Shown: positions 38,328 through 47,094 of the stretch, in pieces
Position numbering within the stretch: position 1 is the first letter of the stretch
Layout: the number at the start of each line of letters is the position of its first letter
From: G963677445 sp963677445
Lineage (GTDB): Bacteria > Bacteroidota > Ignavibacteria > Ignavibacteriales > Melioribacteraceae
NCBI GenBank assembly: GCA_963677445.2
Contig: CAXXGF010000054.1
Span: forward strand, 186,001 to 250,000
Length of the DNA stretch: 64,000 bases
Direction of reading: 5' to 3'
The notes under the pieces: generated by a model
The model's database searches: none
What the model was told of the DNA's origin: nothing
Seen by the model: the letters and a program-made list of their open reading frames with translations, nothing else
Translations under genes and position numbers: made by a program

Positions 38328-38846
38328 GGTTCTATGTGAAATACAATGGGTGATTTTTGTCGGTCCTGACAATTAAACAAAACCTTTTGTTAAAGTATGA
38401 CCGGATAATCCCGACGTGTAGCTTCCGCCCCTAAAGGGCTTAAATACACTTTTTCTTTTATTACCCCGGGCGTTGCCCGGGGCAGTTGATTGTCGCGCTT
38501 TCAGCGCTAATAATAATTCCAGTTTGTCACAGATGGATACAAAACCCTGAAAGGGTGCAGGCAACAGGCCGGGGCAACGCCCCGGTTAAGAAAAACAAAG
38601 ATATTATCAGAGCCCTGAAAGGGCGAAAGCAGCAAACGCATAAAGATATGGAAAGCTGAAAGCGTCTGGCTCAGTCGGGGGTAAGAGGGACATTAAGACT
38701 CATCCACTTTTTTCAAGACCGTGCGCTCTGTGGTGGTGAAGACCAGTGGCTGGTTTCCGGAAATCTAACATGACAATTTGCGAATCTTTGATTTATATCT
38801 TTATGCGCTATTTTATTACTTTACCCACTAAATTTCATAAAGAACC
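38328..38846. mobile_element. MITE-like element, left copy (519 bp)
   Basis: Bounded by terminal inverted repeats GGTTCTATGTGAAAT / ATTTCATAAAGAACC. A second copy, inverted, lies at 46287-46737 with about 21 mismatches over 451 aligned bases (~95% identity by eye). The only length difference is a 68-bp segment present here between two CCCTGAAAGGG direct repeats. Inside are several GC hairpins (CCCCGGGCGTTGCCCGGGG, GCGCTTTCAGCGC, CCCTTTAGGG-like). No coding frame of transposase type. No clear target duplication at the ends. Confidence 0.75.
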
Positions 38847-39570
38847 AAATATATTTATTAAGATTAATGACAATTCTTTTTGGTTCTGGCTATGCCAGCT
38901 TAGGAATTAGGAATTAGTCCGTAAGCGGTTAAATTCCTCGCAAAATGGCAAAATATTGGTAAAAAAAATGAAGAAAGCAACCAAGTGTGCCGTCAGGAAT
39001 ACAATATAACTCATGCTGAATAATATAATGGAACCTTCGCCCTGGGAGTGAGTAAATATAGCTCAATAAAACCTTATTTTTTACCTTGGTAGCAGAAGTA
39101 ATCAACCAATCAATATTGAACCTTATTCCCATTATCTGACAGGACAATATTTCCTGCGGAATTTGATGATGATCGCGGAAAAAAAGTATTGAACAAAGTT
39201 ATGGGGATTAAAGAGATTAACAGGACAAAATAATACAATATAAAAACCGGAGTCATCTTATAATTATCATATTATCCATTATCAATTGTCAATTAAAAAA
39301 GAGCGGGCTTGTTTTTACCATTATGGAGCCGGTTTGCGCAGGTTAACTGAAAAAATATTAAGATAACGTTAAGTTTTTGAGAGAAATTATTAATCATTGT
39401 TTAACAAAGATTGAAAACGGGGCGTAATCGACTGATTCAATCAGAGGATAAAATATCTCATATTCGATAACGCAGGTGTGGCAGATTAATACCCTTTACA
39501 ATGACATCGGTATTTATTTGATTTAGAGTGCAACTTAAAAGAATTTTTATCACTAATAATAGATGTTGCC
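38847..39570. other. Gene-free AT-rich stretch
   Basis: No gene seen. Near 38880-38945 is a copy of a dispersed repeat (TTTTTGGTTCTGGCTATGCCAG and GTCCGTAAGCGGTTAAATTC followed by GCAAAATGG). The last ~150 bp probably hold the promoter of the small gene at 39571. Confidence 0.5.
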
Positions 39571-39762
39571 ATGACACAAAATGAAATTATCTATTCTTCA
39601 GTTGCGCTATTCGCGATAATGTTTATTGTCATTATGCTTGGTTCCTATATCGGTTATAAACTCAGATGCAGGAGACTTGAAAGGGAACAGAATAGGAAAA
39701 ATATGGAGAATTTATCACCAACAGTCGCGTATGAAAGAGGAAATTATTTAAAACAGGTTTAA
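39571..39762 (+). CDS. Single-TM miniprotein, first of a paralogous pair
   Basis: 63 aa: MTQNEIIYSSVALFAIMFIV opens directly into one TM helix (about residues 9-30, ending IGYKL), followed by a basic cytoplasmic-type tail. A second gene 190 bp downstream begins MTQDEIIYSSTALIAG, so the two are paralogues. A terminator follows. No function recognised; conservation of the first 13 residues argues that the gene is real. Confidence 0.65.
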   Translation: MTQNEIIYSSVALFAIMFIVIMLGSYIGYKLRCRRLEREQNRKNMENLSPTVAYERGNYLKQV

Positions 39763-39792
39763 TTATCAGAAAGTATGAAGTCAGAAATTTCA

Positions 39793-39827
39793 AAAACCGG
39801 ATGCTCGTGAGGCGCCGGTTTTTTTTA
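39793..39827 (+). terminator. Rho-independent terminator
   Basis: AAAAACCGG ... CCGGTTTTTTTT stem with a GC-containing loop that can extend the pairing, 30 bp after the miniprotein gene. Confidence 0.8.
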
Positions 39828-39952
39828 TTCATGTGATCTGAAGCAAATAGTTTTAACAAGCCGCAAAAAGCTTAATGATTAAATTTATTCAGAGGGAAAT
39901 ATTTTTTAATTTTGTGCTTGTTCAGGAAAAATAATTAAACGAACCGGAAAAT

Positions 39953-40132
39953 ATGACACAGGATGAAATAATTTATTCTTCTACAGCGCTGATAGCGGGG
40001 CTTGTTTTTTTCGTTATGATTGTTTCTTTTATTATTTACAAAATAAGAAGCAGAAAAAACAAGCCTGAAAGATTCACTCTCAACAAAGAGCATGGTTTTG
40101 TGCACACCAATTATGAAAAAAGCAAGCTCTGA
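39953..40132 (+). CDS. Single-TM miniprotein, second of a paralogous pair
   Basis: 59 aa: MTQDEIIYSSTALIAGLVFF..., one TM helix at about residues 9-31, then a basic tail (KIRSRKNKPERF) ending in SKL. Matches the upstream 63-aa protein over the N-terminus and topology but not in the tail. GGA lies 7 bp before the ATG. It converges with the PepSY-type gene 48 bp downstream. Confidence 0.6.
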   Translation: MTQDEIIYSSTALIAGLVFFVMIVSFIIYKIRSRKNKPERFTLNKEHGFVHTNYEKSKL

Positions 40133-40180
40133 AAGGGATAATTTTATTACAAATAAAATATGCCTTGGTATTCAAACATA

Positions 40181-40741
40181 TTACCATGCATAAATAATAA
40201 GAAAAATAATTATCATGAGGAGACCGAGACCGCTCATCCATGCTCCTCTTCCTTTTATACCTTTTTTCCCTTTTAAGATAAAGAGTCCGGTTACGGCCAG
40301 AATAAATAAAGCTGCCGAATAAATATCTGAAATCCAGGTCCACAGCAAATTCGGATTATAGTGCAGATAGCTGATTTCGAAAAAAAATGGTCTTCGTCTT
40401 ATATCCTCAATAAATCCCTCACCCGAAGCGAGATCAATTTCCACGCTTCCTCCTTTCAGGAAAATTTTTAGTTTCCCCGGTTCGGGATAATAATGTTTTT
40501 TGTAAAGATCAGATACCTCATATTTCTCCAGCAGCTTCAGAGTTTCCTCTTTAGACATCTTATTATTCAGGCTGTCCGGATGGTAAGATATTTCAGTTCT
40601 TGTAATAATAAACTGGGGATTCCAGTCGTTGACGTGATTCAGCGCTATTCCTGAAACAGCATAAATGATCGTCATAGCAAAGAAAAAATAACCGAGGTCC
40701 CTATGCAGGACCCGGTTAATTTTATACCACTTTAATTTCAA
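40181..40741 (-). CDS. PepSY-associated TM protein
   Basis: 186 aa. Begins NRVLHRDLGYFFFAMTIIYAVSGIALNH, the typical first helix of PepSY-associated TM proteins, with His residues that in relatives may bind heme. A periplasmic loop of ~85 residues contains a degenerate PepSY-like unit (KLKIFLKGGSVEIDLASGEG). It then has LHYNPNLLWTWISDIYSAALFILAVTGL and a final helix. Relatives often work in iron or siderophore reduction. Transcribed after the OB-fold lipoprotein with a 3-bp gap. Confidence 0.8.
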   Translation of the reverse strand: MKLKWYKINRVLHRDLGYFFFAMTIIYAVSGIALNHVNDWNPQFIITRTEISYHPDSLNNKMSKEETLKLLEKYEVSDLYKKHYYPEPGKLKIFLKGGSVEIDLASGEGFIEDIRRRPFFFEISYLHYNPNLLWTWISDIYSAALFILAVTGLFILKGKKGIKGRGAWMSGLGLLMIIIFLIIYAW

Positions 40742-40744
40742 ATG

Positions 40745-41353
40745 TTACTCTCCGGAAGGTTTTTCTTCAAACTTCGAACATTTAACAGAATAAAACGCCA
40801 GATAACCTTTTTCGGCGCTTTTTAACTGTTCACGCATATCGGCAATTTGTTTCAGGTCTGCTTCTTTAGAATGATGATCATCTTCTTCAGCCTCAGCTTC
40901 CGTTTTTTTATGGTCATCTTTTTCTCCTATCTCACCTTCATGTTCGTGTCCGCTGTGAGCAGCTTCCGGTTTTTCGGATGTGACATTTTTTTCCCATTCA
41001 TCAAGATACGCAGCGTCCACTTTCTGTTCCTCAACAATACCCCAGGCAATAACATCACTTCCTTCAAGCTTTACATCAAATGAACCAACTTTATCACCCG
41101 CGGTGAATTTAAATCTCTGTTCCGGATCTTCACCAATTAAAAACATTCTTTTCCCGCCATGCTTGCAAACATGAACAACAGTACCGGTAACTTCCACTAT
41201 TTTATCAACATATTTTTCAGCATCCTTGTTAAGCTGTTCAACAGTTAATTTCGCGGCTGGTATCATTTCGGCAGTTTCCTTTTTATCCTCTTTATTTGCG
41301 CAGGCAAAAAGGAAAAGTGTAAGTATAATCGCGATTGAAATTTTTTTGAACAT
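40745..41353 (-). CDS. OB-fold lipoprotein with His-rich segment
   Basis: 202 aa. Lipobox LFAC (Cys18). Residues ~35-115 look like the tRNA_anti-like/OB-fold domain of secreted Bacteroidota proteins (KYVDKIVEVTGTVVHVCKHG ... AGDKVGSFDVKLEGSDVIAWG). Residues ~130-165 are rich in His, Glu and Asp (HSGHEHEGE, DDHKK, DDHHSKEAD), a likely metal-binding stretch. A Cys near the end (VKCSKF). GGAG precedes the ATG. Cotranscribed with the PepSY-associated protein; the pair is probably a metal or heme related periplasmic module. Confidence 0.75.
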   Translation of the reverse strand: MFKKISIAIILTLFLFACANKEDKKETAEMIPAAKLTVEQLNKDAEKYVDKIVEVTGTVVHVCKHGGKRMFLIGEDPEQRFKFTAGDKVGSFDVKLEGSDVIAWGIVEEQKVDAAYLDEWEKNVTSEKPEAAHSGHEHEGEIGEKDDHKKTEAEAEEDDHHSKEADLKQIADMREQLKSAEKGYLAFYSVKCSKFEEKPSGE

Positions 41354-41476
41354 ATTCTACTCCTGTTACTGACGTATTGTTTTAGCTTTAATTGCTAATC
41401 TAAAATAATTTGGAGCATTTAATTTAATATTCTTTTACCGCAAAGGTCAAGTTTTTTACGATCTATAATGCGTCAT

Positions 41477-41938
41477 TTAACTATCTTCCGGACTTTTTAT
41501 CCTTATTTTGTCAATAAACAATTCTTTTTTTTTCTGACGAATTAAGAGCAGCATAATACTTTTAAGAAATGTTGGTGTATTATGAAATAAGTTTGGGATT
41601 TCCACAGTTTGCAAAATTCTTTCGGGATTATGATCGTCAGCCTGGTAAGTTATTGGCTCATTTTCGAGGTAAACATAAAGATGAGTGGGTAACTCAAAGT
41701 ATTCCCTGATGTTTGTTATAAGAGTACCTGTTTCTGTTTCAATTAAAATTGAAAAGTCGAATGTATCAATATCATTTTTGTTGTTGCAGATATCAAAACG
41801 TAAAGAGGAGTTTTTCACAATGAGCGGCGGATTACCGAAAGTTATCTTATAGTAGGGGGATGTTGCAAGTGAGTTCTTTTCCTTCCAGTCTAAATAAACT
41901 CCCGGATTTTCCCGCGAACCGCCAGTCCGTAATGTCAC
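41477..41938 (-). pseudogene. C-terminal remnant of a larger secreted or enzymatic protein
   Basis: 153 codons from a GTG, but the frame is open ~75 bp further upstream (DQIITTGTWENRKITSRFQ...) to a TAG near 42012, with no start or ribosome site. The sequence reads like the tail of a longer protein: a beta-sandwich-like stretch with GSRENPGVYLDWKEKNSLAT and YLENEPITYQADD. The ISXO2-type transposase gene begins 75 bp upstream of its open end, so the 5' part was probably lost by insertion or deletion. No function recognised. Confidence 0.5.
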
Positions 41939-42086
41939 AGCATTTTCACTCCAGGCTGATTGAAATCGGGATGTAATTTTTCTGTTTTCCCATGTGCCGG
42001 TTGTTATAATCTGATCTTTTCTCTAATCCGGTATATCCATTCCTGATTGAAAAATAAGTGTGTGAAAACCAAATTAAGTATTATGA

Positions 42087-43019
42087 TTATTGTATTCTAT
42101 ACCTAAAATCATTTTTATAAGTAACACAGGCAATAATAAGCCGATCAAAAAGAGATTCATTAAAGTATCGTCTATTGAACTTATAGCAATATTCATTCAG
42201 GTAATATTGTAAATATTCCTGTTGTACAGAATGAAAAATATCCAAAAACAGTCTTTTAGCATTACTAATGGCTAAATGTACCCAGGGTAACATTTCTCCC
42301 ACCTGTTCTTTGGAAATTACCGATGCCTGATGTTCTTCAACAACTTCTTTCAAATCTACATAGGAAGTAGAAGCGTCTGTCAATAATTTCGATTGTTTAT
42401 TCACATTTTCTTTTACCAATCCTTTTACTGTTTCAGACTTCAGATCTTGCATTACCTTCATCTTTATAAACCCGACTTTTCGGGTTTTCCCTTTCTTTGT
42501 CTTTTTACCCGGTATGTCCAGGCTTTCGGTCATTACAAGTACTTTGCCTTTTTTCTGGCTCCCTCTGCCACGCTTTAGCTGTTCACTCTTTTCCTGATTT
42601 ATTACTGTGAAAAATCCATCATCCAATTCTATCTGTTCATTCAGCTTATACCGATCATCTCTTTTTCCCATCGCCGCTCTTAGTTTGTGCAACATCGTCC
42701 AGACAGGCTCGTAATATTTGTGCCCAAGCTGTCTCTGCAACTCCTTTGCCGAGAAACTTTTCTTCGTTGATGTTAGCAAATGCATGGCTATAAACCAATA
42801 TCGAAATGGCAATTGTGAACCGTGCATCACTGTGCCGCTTTTTAGCGTTGTTCGAGTTCGACATTTTTTGCATTCATATTGCCATTTGTCTTGTTTCCAA
42901 TAGTGTTCATTACCGCCACATTTTCTGCATTTTACTCCCTGCTGATCTCTAATTTCCTTGAACCTTCTTTTACAGCTTTCTTCATCTGGAAATGTTTCTA
43001 TAAATTCAAATAATTTCAT
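42087..43019 (-). CDS. IS1595-family (ISXO2-like) transposase
   Basis: 310 aa. N-terminal zinc ribbon (CRKCGG ... CKKCRTRTTLKSGT), then ISXO2-like DDE domain: ELDDGFF, LLTDASTSY, and a C-terminal helix with YLNEYCYKFNRR. Cut-and-paste transposase. Full-length with no internal stop, so possibly active. I could not define the terminal inverted repeats; a weak candidate pair is TATACCTAAAAT (near 42097) and, inverted, ATTTTGGGTATA (near 43057). It sits in the middle of the region bounded by the two MITE-like copies. Confidence 0.9.
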   Translation of the reverse strand: MKLFEFIETFPDEESCKRRFKEIRDQQGVKCRKCGGNEHYWKQDKWQYECKKCRTRTTLKSGTVMHGSQLPFRYWFIAMHLLTSTKKSFSAKELQRQLGHKYYEPVWTMLHKLRAAMGKRDDRYKLNEQIELDDGFFTVINQEKSEQLKRGRGSQKKGKVLVMTESLDIPGKKTKKGKTRKVGFIKMKVMQDLKSETVKGLVKENVNKQSKLLTDASTSYVDLKEVVEEHQASVISKEQVGEMLPWVHLAISNAKRLFLDIFHSVQQEYLQYYLNEYCYKFNRRYFNESLFDRLIIACVTYKNDFRYRIQ

Positions 43020-43438
43020 CTACTTTCTCAGTTTATTTTCGTCAGTAAATATAAGTATTTTGGGTATATTATGCGATACTCATTTTAAGTATTATTCGAT
43101 AAAAAACTGAACAGTCCACAACAGAATCTAAAAACTATAAAAATAGAGGGACAATTATTATTCTGAAAATATTACTGAATTTTTGTAAGAAATATTCGAT
43201 AATCAGATAGACAGGTGATCTGTGACCAGGCAAACAAAAAATTCAGGAAAGCTGCCAGGACTTACTGAAAATAATATTTTACATTTCTTCTCATCTGTAT
43301 AATAAATCTAACAAAGGTTTCGTTATCACCTTTTCAAAAGTCAATTAAATGTTTTTTACGTTTTTATGACAATCAATTAATAGCAAAGTATGCATTCTAT
43401 GTTATCGTTTTTCTAATTATCTAAAAAAGGAGATTTCA
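43020..43438. other. AT-rich gap, IS flank and promoter region
   Basis: 419 bp without a gene. The left part is probably the outer end of the IS; the right part should hold the promoter for the run of genes starting at 43439, with AAAGGAGATTTCA as ribosome site. Confidence 0.5.
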
Positions 43439-43621
43439 ATGGCTCAAAAACTAGTTGATTTTTATGAGGAAGCAAAGAGAATGGGAGGGCTGAAAGCAAA
43501 AATGCGGCTTGCGGTGCTTACAAATGTACCAAGCGCGAAAGCCCAGTCAGAACCGGACTCATCAGAGAACCTTAAAAAGTTCCAGCAGGCAATGAATGAA
43601 TTACGAAAAGAATTTAATTAA
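43439..43621 (+). CDS. Small helical protein of unknown function
   Basis: 60 aa, no signal or TM. Predicted helical: LVDFYEEAKRMGGLKAKMRL, VPSAKAQSEPD linker, then FQQAMNELRKEFN. AAAGGAG lies 8 bp before the ATG. First of three tightly spaced genes (18 bp, then 3 bp gaps) with two V4R-like proteins, so it is probably their partner. Confidence 0.7.
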   Translation: MAQKLVDFYEEAKRMGGLKAKMRLAVLTNVPSAKAQSEPDSSENLKKFQQAMNELRKEFN

Positions 43622-43639
43622 TGTGAAGGAGTATTGAAT

Positions 43640-44170
43640 ATGGCGGTAGTAATAAAGAAAACAGTGGAATATAACCATACCTTTGATTCAAAAACAAAGA
43701 GACATATGATTAACAGTGTTCAGTCTGTTTTTCATTGTCATCATTATACAACCTTATATACTCAGCTTGCAATAGACGCGGATGAAACCGAGCTGTTAAA
43801 AGAATGCGCGCGCGAAAGTTTCAGTAAAATGCTTGCCCAATATTTTGAATCACATCCTGAGATAAAAAATATTGAAGACAAACTGGAAGTCGGATGCCAG
43901 TATTATTCAATGACAGGACTTGGAAAAATGAATATCCGATTTATCGGGAATTACAGCGGGGAGGTTGAAGTTCCATTTTCTCATACTGACAGCGGATGGA
44001 TTAAAAAGTGGGGTAATTATGATAAACCAATAAACTACATAACTGCGGGATTTGCAGAAGCATTGTTTGAAAATGCGCTCGGACTGCCCGAAAAATCTTT
44101 CACCGCGATCGAAACACAAAGCATTGTGATGGGAGATGAATTTTCAACTTTTAAAGTGATAAGGAGGTAA
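43640..44170 (+). CDS. V4R-like small-molecule-binding protein
   Basis: 176 aa, cytosolic. ATG at 43640 follows AAGGAG by 8 bp; an in-frame TTG lies two codons upstream. The C-terminal ~60 residues fit the V4R (4-vinyl reductase) pattern: INYITAGFAEALFENALGL then AIETQSIVMGDEFSTFKVI, which corresponds to the AG...E(T).C...GD..C.F.V signature with both Cys replaced. The N-terminal part has HCHHYTTLYTQLA, a possible metal site. V4R domains bind hydrophobic or tetrapyrrole-like ligands. Ligand and role here unknown. Confidence 0.6.
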   Translation: MAVVIKKTVEYNHTFDSKTKRHMINSVQSVFHCHHYTTLYTQLAIDADETELLKECARESFSKMLAQYFESHPEIKNIEDKLEVGCQYYSMTGLGKMNIRFIGNYSGEVEVPFSHTDSGWIKKWGNYDKPINYITAGFAEALFENALGLPEKSFTAIETQSIVMGDEFSTFKVIRR

Positions 44171-44173
44171 AAC

Positions 44174-44779
44174 ATGGCTATTGACCGAAAAAAAATAATT
44201 GAGCAGATGTCGCAGATTGATTTGCTGCCTGATGAAAATGGAATTATTGAAGGATATAATGTTCTGATAAACCAGCTGCCGACAGAGTTCTGGAACTCAT
44301 TTTCCGAAAGATTGACTATTAAAGCATCCGAGGATATGCTCGAGGCCAAGGAATTTCTCCTTTACAATGCCGCCCATGAATGTGGTTACCATACCGGTTA
44401 TGGCATTATTACTTCTGATGAATGGAACGCGGTTGTAAAACCAATGATTGAAAAAGCGCCGGAAGATATTTTGTTTGGAGCTTATGCGGTTTTTTCAGCC
44501 TGGGGATGGGCAGATTCTGAAATTGTTGAACTTGTTCCGGGACAGAAAATGGTTGTAAGGGCTTATAATTATTATGAATCGGATATTGTTGCCTCGGGCG
44601 CATCGAAAAAAATGAGCGCATATATGATAGCCGGTGTGAGCGCGGCGTTTATGGAGCTTGCATATGCCGGAAAGTATGACCCAAAAGGAGCGCCAATTGG
44701 AACCTTTGTCTGCAAACAGGTGAAGGGAATAGAATGTGGCGATTCATATGGTGAATTTATTGTTACTAAAGAAGAGTAA
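44174..44779 (+). CDS. V4R-like small-molecule-binding protein, second member
   Basis: 201 aa, cytosolic. AAGGAGGT overlaps the end of the previous gene. The V4R-type signature is clearer here: AAHECGYHTGYGIITSDEW, MIAGVSAAFMELAYAG, and FVCKQVKGIECGDSYGEFIV, with two Cys kept. Paralogous in fold to its upstream neighbour, so the pair may form a heterodimer. A terminator follows. Confidence 0.6.
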   Translation: MAIDRKKIIEQMSQIDLLPDENGIIEGYNVLINQLPTEFWNSFSERLTIKASEDMLEAKEFLLYNAAHECGYHTGYGIITSDEWNAVVKPMIEKAPEDILFGAYAVFSAWGWADSEIVELVPGQKMVVRAYNYYESDIVASGASKKMSAYMIAGVSAAFMELAYAGKYDPKGAPIGTFVCKQVKGIECGDSYGEFIVTKEE

Positions 44780-44789
44780 TAAATTATAA

Positions 44790-44817
44790 TGGAGCAGCTC
44801 AGACTGCTCCTTTTATT
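44790..44817 (+). terminator. Rho-independent terminator
   Basis: GGAGCAG-CTCAGA-CTGCTCC followed by TTTTATTT, right after the second V4R-like gene. It overlaps a spurious upstream ATG of the next gene. Confidence 0.75.
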
Positions 44818-44821
44818 TGTT

Positions 44822-45970
44822 ATGAGTAAATATATATATATGAACAATTCGGCGACCGGCTGGCCTAAACCTTCCCAGGTTGTTGAAGCTGTCAACAGTT
44901 ATCTTGAACATCCGCCGTGTCATCACTTACGGGGTGGTGATTCGGCCCGATCAGATATTGTTTCTGACTGCCGGAAACAATTGGCCGAACTTTTTAATGT
45001 GACAGATTCTGAGAGAATAATTTTCACCTCCGGAGCTACAGAATCACTGAATCTTGTAATCAGGGGGCTGGAATTAAAGAATAAAAATGTTGTCACAACC
45101 GTTACTGAGCACAACTCAGTTTTACGTCCCCTGAAAACCTTAGAAAAAGAAGGCGACATAACACTTACGATTATTGAATGTGATCTTGAGGGAAAAGTAA
45201 TTTTTGAAAATCTTATTCGCAGACTGAAACCAGATACCGGATTGGTCGTTCTGAATCACTGTTCAAATGTTACCGGAGCTCTTAATGATATTAAACCAAT
45301 TGGCAGAGAATGTAAAAAACGAAACATTCCATTTCTTGTCGATGCCTCTCAGAGCGCCGGAGTTTATCCGGTTGATGTTCAGAATATGTATATTGACGCG
45401 TTGGCTTTTACGGGCCACAAAGCTTTACACGGATTGCCCGGTATCGGAGGGGTATATATAAATAAAGGGCTTAATATTGTTCCGCTGAAAACCGGCGGCA
45501 CAGGAATTAAAAGTGATTATCTTTATCAGCCGGAAAAAATGCCATTATATTATGAAGCGGGCACATTAAACATGCCGGGAATTATTTCGCTATATCACGG
45601 GGTGAAATATATTTTTGATAATGGCATAGAATATTTTCGAAAAAGAAAGGAAGAAATTGTTGCCCGAATTAAAGATAGCCTGAAGAAGTCAGGAAGAATA
45701 AAATATTATCCTGAGGACAACCTCGGTTTTAATCCGACCATATTTTCTTTCAATATCAGGGGTATCGATCCTGAAGATGTCGGGTATTTGTTATCAGAAC
45801 AATACAAAATTATCGTCCGCACTGGTTTGCATTGCGCTCCATTAATTCACAGATTTATTGGAACAGCCCCATCAGGTTGTGTAAGAGTAAGTCCGTCACA
45901 TTTTACAACGGAGAATGAGGTTGAAAGTTTATGCAGGGCGCTACTCGAAATATCAGAAATGGGAGATTAA
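44822..45970 (+). CDS. Cysteine desulfurase-family PLP enzyme
   Basis: 382 aa, class V aminotransferase fold. Starts at MSKYIYMNNSATGWPKPSQV; an ATG at 44789 is rejected because it lies in the terminator stem. Seen: SGATESLNLVI (PLP phosphate), VDASQSAGVYP (Asp to PLP nitrogen), FTGHKALHGLPGIG (PLP Lys), and RTGLHCAPLIHRFIGT with the candidate catalytic Cys. This matches the group often annotated as cysteine desulfurase family protein and linked to sulfur or selenium mobilisation. No clear ribosome site is seen. The next gene follows after 2 bp. Confidence 0.85.
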   Translation: MSKYIYMNNSATGWPKPSQVVEAVNSYLEHPPCHHLRGGDSARSDIVSDCRKQLAELFNVTDSERIIFTSGATESLNLVIRGLELKNKNVVTTVTEHNSVLRPLKTLEKEGDITLTIIECDLEGKVIFENLIRRLKPDTGLVVLNHCSNVTGALNDIKPIGRECKKRNIPFLVDASQSAGVYPVDVQNMYIDALAFTGHKALHGLPGIGGVYINKGLNIVPLKTGGTGIKSDYLYQPEKMPLYYEAGTLNMPGIISLYHGVKYIFDNGIEYFRKRKEEIVARIKDSLKKSGRIKYYPEDNLGFNPTIFSFNIRGIDPEDVGYLLSEQYKIIVRTGLHCAPLIHRFIGTAPSGCVRVSPSHFTTENEVESLCRALLEISEMGD

Positions 45971-45972
45971 GG

Positions 45973-46254
45973 ATGGAAATTTTAGAGATAAAGAATGTGG
46001 AAGATTGTTTTGACGGTTCTTTGATAAAAGAAATATTGCTGGCTTCTGAAATAACCAAAGATTTTATTTATTCTATCGGGGATGAATGTAATATTCAGTA
46101 TTTTGACAATTTTGCCCGCCCCTTTTTTAAAATAAGGAAAAACGGTTTATTCGATTTGAAGGGGATAGAAGGGAATAAAACGATGAGAGTTCATTTGAAG
46201 AATCCCGAAAAGTATTCAATGGAAAAATTTTGCCAACTGGTTCAACGCTTATAA
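45973..46254 (+). CDS. Small protein of unknown function
   Basis: 93 aa. ATG at 45973 is chosen: GGAG plus AAGG lie just upstream and it opens MEILEIKNVEDCF; a longer in-frame start lies inside the desulfurase gene. Contains two Cys (VEDCFDG; SIGDECNIQYF) and one near the end (EKFCQLVQ), no TM. It is coupled to the desulfurase gene, so it could be a sulfur acceptor or accessory; no homologue recognised. Confidence 0.6.
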   Translation: MEILEIKNVEDCFDGSLIKEILLASEITKDFIYSIGDECNIQYFDNFARPFFKIRKNGLFDLKGIEGNKTMRVHLKNPEKYSMEKFCQLVQRL

Positions 46255-46286
46255 ATTATCCTGTTTGAAGGATATAATTCTTTTTT

Positions 46287-46737
46287 GGTTCTATATGAAA
46301 TTTAGTGGGTAAAGTAATAAAATAGCGCATAAAGATATGAATTATAAATTCGCAAATTGTCATGTTAGATTTCCGGAAACCAGCCCCTGGTCTTCACCAC
46401 CACAGAGCGCGCGGTCTTGAAAAAAGTGGATGAGTCTGAAAGTCCCTCTTACCCCCGACTGAGCCAGACGCTTTCAGTTTTCCATATCTTTACGCGTTAG
46501 CTGCTTTCGCCCTTTCAGGGTTTTGTATCCATCTGTGACAAACTGGAATTATTATTAGCGCTGAAAGCGCGACAATCAACAGCCCCGGGCAACGCCCGGG
46601 ATAATAAAAGAAAAAGTGTATTTAAGCCCTGCAGGGGCGGAAGCTAAACGTCGGGATTATCCGGTTATACTTTAACAAAAGGTTTTGTTTAATTGTCAGG
46701 ACCGACAAAAATCACCTACTGTATTTCACATAGGACC
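46287..46737. mobile_element. MITE-like element, right copy (451 bp, inverted)
   Basis: Inverted copy of 38328-38846. Ends GGTTCTATATGAAAT and ATTTCACATAGGACC. Same internal hairpins, less one 68-bp unit lost between CCCTGAAAGGG repeats. No transposase frame and no obvious target duplication. Confidence 0.75.
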
Positions 46738-47060
46738 AAAACTGTTTATGGGCTTTAGCAATTATATCCTGAAATTATTTCAGGATATATATTACTTTTG
46801 TAAGTCTGTTTTTATCCATTTTACTATCCGGAATTTTATCTGTGTGCGTTTCCGCGGGAATGTTTATCGTGTCGCTAAAAGAGTCGTATATTCAAAATAA
46901 AAAAAAGGACGTTTTTATTTATAAGTTCATTTTACAAGACTCATGAAAATATAAGGCTATATCTTATACAGGCACATTATTTTGGCCTGGTTTGAGCATT
47001 TTATTATTCTGATCTGGTTTTTTGATGATAAAATGTCTTAGGTTAATAAAGACGGGGATA
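46738..47060. other. Gene-free stretch entering the duplicated unit
   Basis: No gene seen. From 46936 on, the sequence is the 3' flank of the first propeller gene and is ~97% identical to 50342-50468. Confidence 0.5.
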
Positions 47061-47061
47061 T

Positions 47062-47090
47062 AAAAAAAAGGCGCCGAAGCGCCTTTTATA
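47062..47090 (-). terminator. Terminator of first propeller gene
   Basis: AAAAGGCGC-CGAA-GCGCCTTTT; on the - strand it is followed by TTTTTTTA. The same hairpin occurs at 50469-50497. Confidence 0.85.
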
Positions 47091-47094
47091 TTTA

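Noticed and set aside
38328..46737. Classical composite transposon
   Set aside because: The bounding copies hold no transposase and no target duplication is seen, so only inverted MITE-like copies are claimed.
46685..46900. 71-codon ORF at the right MITE copy
   Set aside because: Starts inside the element, with no ribosome site and no family features.
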